A model generated the notes under the pieces. That model was not told the origin of the DNA. It worked only from the letters and a program-made list of their open reading frames with translations, and did not search any database. Shown here one piece after another: positions 1 through 5,413 of a stretch of 13,418 bases of DNA. A program made the translations under genes and the position numbers. Source of the stretch: Caulobacteraceae bacterium (lineage in GTDB: Bacteria > Pseudomonadota > Alphaproteobacteria > Caulobacterales > Caulobacteraceae); NCBI GenBank assembly GCA_028291305.1, contig JAQGII010000166.1:1-13418 (forward strand). Direction: 5' to 3'. Within the stretch, counting starts at the first letter, position 1; each line of letters opens with the position of its first letter.

Positions 1-84
1 CATCACCTTGCCGTAGGCGCGTTTGGCGATGTCGCCGTCGCTCGCCGCGACGCCCGGCATGGCGGCAAAATCCGTCGCGGCCAT
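1..84 (-). CDS. N-terminal fragment, possibly MFS transporter
   Basis: This is the first 28 codons of a minus-strand gene that runs off the left edge. Translation begins at ATG (84-82) with a good Shine-Dalgarno GGGGAGG four bases upstream. It reads MAATDFAAMPGV, then ASDGDIAKRAYGKVM. The polar N-terminus ending in AKRAYGKVM resembles the cytoplasmic lead-in to the first membrane helix of anion:cation symporter (ACS) family MFS transporters, which often read like 'R..YRKV.WRL.P' before TM1. That would fit a sugar-acid uptake role beside otnC and denD. The fragment ends before any membrane segment, so the family assignment is a guess from motif resemblance and context. The existence of the gene is better supported than its function. 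It is divergent from otnC and shares a 157-bp regulatory region with it. Confidence 0.5.
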   Translation of the reverse strand, partial: MAATDFAAMPGVAASDGDIAKRAYGKVM

Positions 85-135
85 GAGGCCTCCCCTTCAG
101 GTCCCGCCGATCCGTCCCATCCGCCGGCGCTTGGT

Positions 136-151
136 CGGCCTTGTTAGGCCG
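136..151. promoter_or_regulatory. Inverted repeat in divergent promoter region
   Basis: CGGCCT-TGTT-AGGCCG is a perfect 6-4-6 inverted repeat between the divergent gene at 84 and otnC. An octamer GCCGGCGC flanks it twice, at 123-130 and 148-155, in direct orientation 25 bp apart. It could be an operator for the local sugar-acid regulator or a small hairpin. In sequence this GC-rich, short palindromes also arise by chance. Confidence 0.3.
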
Positions 152-178
152 GCGCGGGCCCGCCGCCAATGGCGCATC

Positions 179-192
179 GTTGCGCCCGCAAC
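179..192. promoter_or_regulatory. Palindrome upstream of otnC
   Basis: GTTGCG-CC-CGCAAC is a perfect 6-2-6 palindrome whose 3' edge lies 49 bp before the otnC GTG start. Its size and position suit an operator for a dimeric helix-turn-helix repressor of the LacI or GntR type. No such regulator gene is in the window, so the assignment is inference only. Confidence 0.35.
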
Positions 193-241
193 AATCGTGC
201 TAGGAGGGAGCGGCGCCGTCCGTCTCAAGGGAAGCCCCAGC

Positions 242-922
242 GTGTCCGACTCCCGCCTGCGCGAAGACATCTGCACCTTCGCCCGCTCGCTATTCGAGCG
301 CGGCCTGACCCCCGGCTCGTCGGGCAACATCTCGGTGCGCACCGAGGCCGGCGGCTGGCTGGTGACGCCGACCAACGCCTCGCTCGGCTTCCTCGACCCC
401 GCGCGCCTGTCGCGCCTGGACGCCCAGGGCCGGCTGCTGGACGGCGACAAGCCCACCAAGGAGATCCCGCTGCACGCGGCCCTCTACGACAGCCGCGCCT
501 CGGCCCGCGCCATCGTCCACCTGCACTCCACCCACGCGGTGGCGATCACCCTGCTGCCGGAGATCGAGCCCAAGGTCGGACATGTGGCCGCCCTGCCGCC
601 GATGACGCCCTACTTCCTGATGAAGTGCGGCTCGCCCGCCCTGCTGCCCTACTACCGGCCGGGCGACCCGGCGGTGGCCGACGCCATCCGCGGCCTGGCG
701 GGCAGGCATTCCGCGGTGCTGCTGGCCAACCACGGCCCGGTGGTCTGCGGCGACACCCTGGAGGCGGCGGTGTTCGCCACCGAGGAGCTGGAGGAGACGG
801 CCAGGCTCTACCTGCTGCTGCGCGGGCTCAACCCCCGCTGCCTGTCGCCCGCCCAGGTGCAGGACCTGATCGCGACGTTCGGCTTGCAGGACGTGCACCC
901 GGAACATTCGCACGAGGACTGA
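242..922 (+). CDS. otnC: 3-oxo-tetronate 4-phosphate decarboxylase
   Basis: Class II aldolase/adducin-family enzyme of 226 residues. OtnC decarboxylates 3-oxo-tetronate 4-phosphate to dihydroxyacetone phosphate in the cytoplasm, the last step of D-erythronate or L-threonate use. Visible features are the phosphate-binding loop GLTPGSSGNIS (21-31), the catalytic Glu in PTKEIPLH (E74), zinc ligands in HLHSTH (H93, H95), and the third zinc histidine in ANHGPVV (H164). PYYRPGDPAVADAI (137-150) is typical of this branch rather than of L-fuculose-phosphate aldolase. The GTG start at 242 is chosen because AAGGGAAG (227-234) sits 7 bases upstream and the protein then has normal family length. The frame is open further upstream, but that extension is Arg/Pro-rich and unlike the family. 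The neighbouring denD supports the OtnC subfamily call. Exact tetronate stereochemistry cannot be read from sequence. Confidence 0.82.
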   Translation: MSDSRLREDICTFARSLFERGLTPGSSGNISVRTEAGGWLVTPTNASLGFLDPARLSRLDAQGRLLDGDKPTKEIPLHAALYDSRASARAIVHLHSTHAVAITLLPEIEPKVGHVAALPPMTPYFLMKCGSPALLPYYRPGDPAVADAIRGLAGRHSAVLLANHGPVVCGDTLEAAVFATEELEETARLYLLLRGLNPRCLSPAQVQDLIATFGLQDVHPEHSHED

Positions 923-932
923 CGTCTGCGTC

Positions 933-956
933 CTCCCCCGCAAGCAAGCGGGGGAG
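933..956. terminator. Hairpin between convergent otnC and denD
   Basis: CTCCCCCGC (933-941) and GCGGGGGAG (948-956) form a perfect 9-bp GC-rich stem around the 6-base loop AAGCAA. It sits 10 bases after the otnC stop and 11 bases past the denD stop, so it can serve both strands. There is no U-tract on either side, so it is not a textbook intrinsic terminator. From memory, C-run/G-run hairpins of this form recur between genes in Caulobacterales genomes, so it may also be a copy of a dispersed repeat. Confidence 0.55.
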
Positions 957-967
957 CATGCCCCGAC

Positions 968-1942
968 TTAATTCAGTTCGTCCTCCACATAGGCCCGCAC
1001 GATGGCGTCGAAGTCGGGGTCGCCCTTCAGGCCCAGGGCCTGCGCGCGCGAGATGTCCCACGCGGCCGGCCAGCCGCCGACGATGGCCTCCACCGCCGGG
1101 TCGCGCTCGAAGCGGATCAGGTCCACGGCCGCCCGGCCGCCGGCGCGCTCCAGGGCCGCGATCATCTCGGCCACGCTGACCGACAGGCCGGGCAGGTTCA
1201 GGGCGCGCTGGTCGCCCAGCGCGGACGAGGGCAACTGCGCCCCGGCGACGATGCCATCGATGGCCCCGCGCGGCGACAGCAGCCACAGGCGCAGGTCGGT
1301 CGAGACCGGGCAGACGGTCGGCTGTCCGCCCAGCGGTTCGCGGATCAGGCCGCTGGCGAAGGAAGACGCCGCTTTGTTGGGCGCCCCCGGCCGCACGCTG
1401 ATGGTCGGCAGGCGCAGGATGCGGCCGTCGACGAAGCCCTTGCGGGTGTAGTCGCCCAGCAGCAGCTCGCCGATCGCCTTCTGCACACCGTAGGAGGAGC
1501 GCGGATCGAGTCGGGTCTCGTCGGTCACCACCGGCGGCAGCGCCCCGCCGTAGACCGCGACCGAGGAGGTGAACACCACGCGCGGCCGGTGGCCGGCGGC
1601 GCGGCACAGGTCGAGCAGCCGGCGCGAGGCGTCCAGGTTGATGGCCATGCCGAGATCGAAGTCCGCTTCGGCGGCGCCGCTGACGATGGCCGCCAAGTGG
1701 AAGACCAGGTCCACGTCCGGCCCGATCAGGCCGCCCATGACCTGCGCGTCGGTGATGTCGGCCGCGACGCTGCGGACGCGCGCGACGCCCAGGTCCGGGG
1801 CGGCCACCCTGTCGACCAGCACCACCTCGTCGATGGGCCGGCGCACGCCGTCGTCCCGCGCGGCGATCCCGTCCAGCTGCAGCAGGCGACGCGCCAACTT
1901 CTGGCCGAGGAAGCCGGCGCCGCCGGTGATGACGATCTTCAT
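968..1942 (-). CDS. denD: D-erythronate dehydrogenase (SDR family)
   Basis: Extended short-chain dehydrogenase of 324 residues. DenD oxidises D-erythronate to 2-oxo-tetronate with NAD+, feeding the OtnI-OtnK-OtnC route to dihydroxyacetone phosphate. The N-terminus MKIVITGGAGFLGQ carries the GxxGxxG dinucleotide loop (residues 7-13). The catalytic set is visible as FTSSVAVYG (S126/S127) and SYGVQK (Y151, K155). RILRLPTISVRPG followed by PNKAASSFASGLIREPLGG is characteristic of the DenD group among SDRs. ATG at 1942 gives the glycine loop its normal position. An in-frame extension upstream to about 2017 is Arg/Gly-rich and is rejected. The ribosome site is weak, with GAGGG about 12 bases upstream. 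The gene is divergent from the YncE/RND operon and convergent with otnC, so these two pathway enzymes are not cotranscribed. Confidence 0.87.
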   Translation of the reverse strand: MKIVITGGAGFLGQKLARRLLQLDGIAARDDGVRRPIDEVVLVDRVAAPDLGVARVRSVAADITDAQVMGGLIGPDVDLVFHLAAIVSGAAEADFDLGMAINLDASRRLLDLCRAAGHRPRVVFTSSVAVYGGALPPVVTDETRLDPRSSYGVQKAIGELLLGDYTRKGFVDGRILRLPTISVRPGAPNKAASSFASGLIREPLGGQPTVCPVSTDLRLWLLSPRGAIDGIVAGAQLPSSALGDQRALNLPGLSVSVAEMIAALERAGGRAAVDLIRFERDPAVEAIVGGWPAAWDISRAQALGLKGDPDFDAIVRAYVEDELN

Positions 1943-2011
1943 AGGTTTCGCGCGCCCTCTTGCGTCCGGGCGACCTCTAGCGCCTGATCGGGCCAAGAGC
2001 GAGCCGGGGGC

Positions 2012-2035
2012 GCGCATTGAGTTTTATCAATGTGC
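2012..2035. promoter_or_regulatory. FNR/FixK/CRP-family operator (anaerobox-like)
   Basis: Positions 2017-2030 read TTGAG-TTTT-ATCAA, matching nine of ten fixed positions of the FNR/FixK consensus TTGAT-N4-ATCAA and keeping both TTGA/TCAA half-sites. The symmetry extends outward to GCGCATTGA (2012-2020) and TCAATGTGC (2027-2035) with a single mismatch in 9-bp arms. The AT-rich core stands out against the surrounding GC. The centre is about 72 bp before the propeller GTG at 2096 and about 81 bp before the denD ATG at 1942, so it could serve either gene. The operon side is favoured because a site at -41.5 would put transcription start near 2065, leaving a 31-base leader. Confidence 0.6.
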
Positions 2036-2039
2036 CGGT

Positions 2040-2054
2040 CATCACGCCGTGATG
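2040..2054. promoter_or_regulatory. Perfect 15-bp palindrome, candidate operator
   Basis: CATCACG-C-CGTGATG is a perfect 7-1-7 palindrome lying 10 bp downstream of the FNR-type box core and 42 bp before the operon start codon. It would fall in the core promoter if the FNR-type box acts at -41.5. Candidate binders are the response regulator encoded by the fifth gene (CusR-type regulators of metal pumps use inverted repeats) or an unlinked repressor. The function is inferred from position and symmetry only. Confidence 0.45.
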
Positions 2055-2095
2055 TCGATGGCCCTATCCAACGACCTGAACACTAGGAGAGCCCC

Positions 2096-3100
2096 GTGAA
2101 AGCAACGATCCTCTGCGGCGCGGCCCTGATCGGCCTGATGTCCCTGACCTCGCCGGCATCCGCGCAGGCCCCCGCCTACAAGGTCGTCGGCCATATCGCC
2201 GGGCCGGACGGCGGCTGGGACTACGCCACCTTCGATCCCGAGACGCGGCGCATCTATCTGGCCAAGGGCGCCGCGATCATGGCGGTGGACGCCGACAGCG
2301 GCAAGGTCACGCCGCAGCTGGCCAGCGCCGTGCGCGCCCATGCGCCGGTTCCCCTGCCCGGCGGCCTGCTGCTGGTGACCAACGGCGGCTCGGACACCGC
2401 CGTGTTCGTCGACGCCCGCACCGGCAAGACCCTGGCCACCGTGGCCACCGGCAAGAACCCGGACGCCGCCATCTACGATCCCAAGAGCGGCCTGGCCTTC
2501 GTCATGGCCCACACCGGCGGCGAGGTGACCTTCATCGACGTGGCCAAGCAGGCGGCGGTGGCCACCATCCCGGTCGGCTCGGCGCTGGAGTTCGCGGCCG
2601 TCGACGGCAAGGGGCGCCTGTGGGTCAACGACGAGAAGACCAGCGAGATCATCTCGGTGGACATCGCCGGCCGCAAGGTCCTGGCCCATTACAAGCTCGA
2701 CGGCTGCGAAGGCCCGACCGGCCTGGCCTACGCCGCCGCCGCCGACCGGCTGCTGGCGTCGTGCGACGGCGTGGCGGCGGTGGTCGATCCGGCGTCGGGC
2801 AAGACCGTCGACAAGCTGAAGGTCGGCGACGGGCCGGACGCGGTGATCTACGACCCGGCGCGCAAGCTGCTGTTCGTCACCGCCGGCGAGAGCGGCGAGC
2901 TCGACATCGTCTCCGCGGCCGGGCCGAAGCTGAAGGTGGTCCAGGTGCTGAAGACCGCCGTCAGCGCCCGCACCGGGACGGTCGATCCCAAGACCGGCAG
3001 GCTCTACCTGCCGATGGCCAAGATGGGTCCCCCCGCCGCGGGCAGCAAACGTCCGGTGGCCGTGCCCGGCACGTTCGAGTTGCTGGTTGTCGGCCCTTAA
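2096..3100 (+). CDS. Secreted YncE-like beta-propeller protein
   Basis: A 334-residue periplasmic protein. It has a Sec signal peptide with a hydrophobic stretch at about 5-19 and a likely cleavage ASA|QAPA after residue 23. The mature part is built of YVTN/YncE-type blades, seen as repeated 'DP..GLAFV.....GEV..ID......TI.VG' units: YDPKSGLAFVMAHTGG (127-142), VDPASGKTVDKLKVGDGPDA (230-249), YDPARKLLFVTAGESGELD (252-270) and VDPKTGRLYLP (296-306). Two mature cysteines (C204, C223) could form a disulfide. Catalytic residues are not apparent, and such propellers usually bind ligands or partner proteins. The GTG start is supported by AGGAGA (2085-2090) 5 bases upstream and by the signal peptide. 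It is first in the operon, 15 bp before the TolC-like gene, which implies a periplasmic role tied to the pump. Its ligand is unknown. Confidence 0.8.
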   Translation: MKATILCGAALIGLMSLTSPASAQAPAYKVVGHIAGPDGGWDYATFDPETRRIYLAKGAAIMAVDADSGKVTPQLASAVRAHAPVPLPGGLLLVTNGGSDTAVFVDARTGKTLATVATGKNPDAAIYDPKSGLAFVMAHTGGEVTFIDVAKQAAVATIPVGSALEFAAVDGKGRLWVNDEKTSEIISVDIAGRKVLAHYKLDGCEGPTGLAYAAAADRLLASCDGVAAVVDPASGKTVDKLKVGDGPDAVIYDPARKLLFVTAGESGELDIVSAAGPKLKVVQVLKTAVSARTGTVDPKTGRLYLPMAKMGPPAAGSKRPVAVPGTFELLVVGP

Positions 3101-3115
3101 GGTCAAGCTCTGCCG

Positions 3116-4480
3116 ATGAAAGCCCTGCGAACCCTGACGCTGGTCGCGACGGCCGGCGCCGTCCTCGGCGCCTGCGCCCACTATGAACCTCGGCCGGTGG
3201 CCCCGGAGAAGTTCGCGGCGCGCTATGACGCCGTCCGCCTGGACCCGCCGCCGCCGGGCGCCGCATGGAGCAACCAGGCGCTGCTCGCCGCCGCTATCGC
3301 CCACTCGCCCGCCGTGCGCGAGTCCGAAGCGAACTACCGGGCGGCGCGGGCGGCGGCCAAGGCCTCGCGCACGCCGCCGCCGATCACCCTGTTGCTGATC
3401 GCGGAATATTCCCGCGACGCGGGCGGCACGACGCCCTGGCTCTACAACGGGCTGCTCAACATCCCCCTGGACTACGGCGCCAAGCGCAGCGCGCGGCTCA
3501 ACGCCGCCGACCTCGTCGCGGTGCAGGCCCTGTACGACTACGCCGAGGCCATCTGGACGGTGCGCAGCGCGGTGGTCCACGCCCGCATCCAGCGGCTGGC
3601 CTCCGAGCAGGAAGCCGTGCTTGCCCAGCTGGCGGTGCAGCTGCGCGAGGACCGCGCCCGCAAGCTGGAGCAACGCATCCGCTCGGGCGAGGACGCGCGG
3701 CCCGCCGGCATCACCGCCGCCATCGAACTGGCCGCCGCCCAGCGCCGGCTGCAGGACCTGACCAACCTGCGCGTCCAGGCCGACGCTGTCCTGGCCAAGG
3801 CGCTGGGCGCGCCCGTGTCCGCCGTCGAGCCCATCGTGCTTGAGCCGCTGCCCGATTCGGTCGAGCCGCCGGCCGGGCCGGACCTGATCGCCTGGCGCCA
3901 GGAGGCGGTCCTGCGCCGGCGCGACGTGTTGCGCGCGGTGGCCGACTACGACATCGCCGAGCAGGGTCTGCGGCTGGAAGTGGCCAAGCAGCGCCCCGAC
4001 GTGCAGCTGGGCCCCAGCTACACGTTCGAGCGCGGCCAGCACAAAATCCCCTTCGACCTGACCCTGGTCCTGCCGCCGCGCGACCTGAACCGGGCCAACA
4101 TCCGCTCCGCCGAGGCCAAGCGCGCCCAGGCCGGAGCCAAGCTCGACACGGTGCAGGCCGCCGTCCTGGCCGGAGTGGACCAGACCTCCGCGGCGCTGGC
4201 CGGAGCCAAGGCCGGACTGGACCGCGCCCTGGGCCAGGACCTGCCCCTGGCCCGCCGCGCCGACACCGCCGCGCGCAAGGCGCTGGCGGCGGGAGAGCTG
4301 GACCGCACCGACCAGGAGGCGGCGCAGGCCGCCGCCGTGGACGCCGAAATCGCCGTCCTGGAGGCCTGGAGACTGACCTGGACCGCGGTCGCCGACCTGG
4401 AAGACGCCCTACGCCGTCCCAGCCCCGGCGAAGCCGCCGTGCTGGAAGCCGCCGTCAAGCGCGCTGGAGACTCCCAATGA
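3116..4480 (+). CDS. TolC-family outer-membrane efflux lipoprotein
   Basis: A 454-residue outer-membrane channel component of a tripartite efflux pump. The N-terminus is a lipoprotein signal: hydrophobic LTLVATAGAV, then lipobox LGAC with the lipidated Cys at residue 20. This is typical of CusC/OprM-like channels rather than of TolC itself. Long Ala-rich amphipathic helices with heptad-like patterns follow in two homologous halves (about 50-245 and 250-445), as expected for the two outer-membrane efflux protein domains. 'AQRRLQDLTNLRVQADAVLA' is the kind of helix seen before the second hairpin. ATG at 3116 is the only start that keeps the lipobox in place, and its Shine-Dalgarno is weak. The gene ends in a 4-base ATGA overlap with the adaptor gene, which indicates translational coupling. 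Confidence 0.85.
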   Translation: MKALRTLTLVATAGAVLGACAHYEPRPVAPEKFAARYDAVRLDPPPPGAAWSNQALLAAAIAHSPAVRESEANYRAARAAAKASRTPPPITLLLIAEYSRDAGGTTPWLYNGLLNIPLDYGAKRSARLNAADLVAVQALYDYAEAIWTVRSAVVHARIQRLASEQEAVLAQLAVQLREDRARKLEQRIRSGEDARPAGITAAIELAAAQRRLQDLTNLRVQADAVLAKALGAPVSAVEPIVLEPLPDSVEPPAGPDLIAWRQEAVLRRRDVLRAVADYDIAEQGLRLEVAKQRPDVQLGPSYTFERGQHKIPFDLTLVLPPRDLNRANIRSAEAKRAQAGAKLDTVQAAVLAGVDQTSAALAGAKAGLDRALGQDLPLARRADTAARKALAAGELDRTDQEAAQAAAVDAEIAVLEAWRLTWTAVADLEDALRRPSPGEAAVLEAAVKRAGDSQ

Positions 4481-5409
4481 AGAAGACCATCACCCGCGCG
4501 CTGGCCGGCGCCGCCCTGGCCAGTCTGTGGACCCTGTCCGCCCAGGCCGCCGAAGAGATCAAGCCGGTCAAGCTGCCGCTGGAGACCCAGCACAAGCTCG
4601 GCTTCGTCGTGCAGCCCCTGCTGGCCGCCACACGCACCGCCACCATCCCCGGTTTCGCCCGGGTGCTGGACCCCAGTCCCCTGGCCCAGCTGGACTCCGA
4701 CATCCAGACCGCCCAGGCCGCCGCCGCCGCCTCGGCCGCCCAGGCCGCCCGGTCCAAGATCCTGAACGCCGACGACCAGGCCATCTCCACCAAGGCGCTG
4801 CAGGCGGCCCAGGCCCAGGCCAGCGCCGACGCCTCGCGCCTGGCCCTGCTGCGCCGGCGCGTCGGCCTGGAGTGGGGCGAGGGCCTGGCCCGGATGTCGG
4901 ATCGCCAGCGCGGCGTCCTGGTCGCCGACCTGGCCGCCGGCCGCGCCGCCCTGGTGCGCATCGACACCGCCTCCGGCCAGGGACAGGCCGGGCTGCGCGG
5001 CGTCGACATCGACTTCGGATCGCTGGGCCTGTTCCACGGCGCCGTGCTGGGCGCCGCCCGCGCGGCGGACCCGCGGCTGATGTCGCCCGGCCTGATCGCC
5101 CGGATCGGCGGCAAGAACGCCGGCCTGCTGTCCAACGGCCTGGCCGCCCCGGTCAAGCTGACCGCCTCGGGGCCGGTCCGCGGCGTGGTGGCGCCGCGCG
5201 GAGCCCTGCTGCGCAGCGGCGGCGAAACCTGGCTCTATGTGCGGACCGCGCAGGAGAGCTTCCTGAGGAAGCCGGTGGAGCGCGGGATCGTCGATCCCGG
5301 CGGCCTGTTCGTCCCGGCCGGCTTCAGACCCGGCGAGCAGGTGGTGACCGCGGGTTCCGCCGCCCTGTTCGCGGCCGAGACCAACGTCGGCGAAGCCGGC
5401 GGCGACTGA
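4477..5409 (+). CDS. RND periplasmic adaptor subunit (short, divergent)
   Basis: A 310-residue exported protein in the adaptor slot between the channel and the permease. It has a signal peptide with a likely AQA|AEE cleavage after residue 24. A short beta segment with LPLETQHKLGFVVQPLLA (33-50) resembles the opening of CusB/CzcB-type adaptors. An Ala/Gln-rich alpha-hairpin follows at about 68-130, which would contact the channel. The C-terminal beta domains (about 150-305) include VVAPRGALLRSGGETWLYVR and GFRPGEQVVTAGSAALF, the recognisable membrane-proximal end of HlyD-like adaptors. At 310 residues it is shorter than the usual 370-420 for HME adaptors, and no clear lipoyl-domain signature or N-terminal metal-binding Met/His cluster is visible. 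GGAGA (4466-4470) lies 6 bases before the overlapped ATG. The role rests on position plus C-terminal resemblance. Confidence 0.75.
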   Translation: MKKTITRALAGAALASLWTLSAQAAEEIKPVKLPLETQHKLGFVVQPLLAATRTATIPGFARVLDPSPLAQLDSDIQTAQAAAAASAAQAARSKILNADDQAISTKALQAAQAQASADASRLALLRRRVGLEWGEGLARMSDRQRGVLVADLAAGRAALVRIDTASGQGQAGLRGVDIDFGSLGLFHGAVLGAARAADPRLMSPGLIARIGGKNAGLLSNGLAAPVKLTASGPVRGVVAPRGALLRSGGETWLYVRTAQESFLRKPVERGIVDPGGLFVPAGFRPGEQVVTAGSAALFAAETNVGEAGGD

Positions 5410-5413
5410 TCCC

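Noticed and set aside
202..208. Strong Shine-Dalgarno-like AGGAGGG upstream of otnC
   Set aside because: No ATG, GTG or TTG lies at a workable distance downstream, so it does not define a start.
23..241. N-terminal extension of otnC
   Set aside because: The frame is open, but it is Arg/Pro-rich, overlaps the divergent gene's start and lacks a ribosome site. Family length and AAGGGAAG favour GTG 242.
169..1179. Plus-strand frame of 336 codons overlapping otnC and the end of denD
   Set aside because: It is Arg/Pro/Gly-rich, out of frame with otnC and crosses the convergent hairpin. It has no family resemblance.
2042..4042. Minus-strand open frame of 666 codons opposite the propeller and TolC genes
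   Set aside because: Its translation is low-complexity Gly/Arg/Gln/His/Asp-rich, with no family features. The plus-strand genes have signal peptides and domain motifs. Such antisense frames are typical in very GC-rich DNA.
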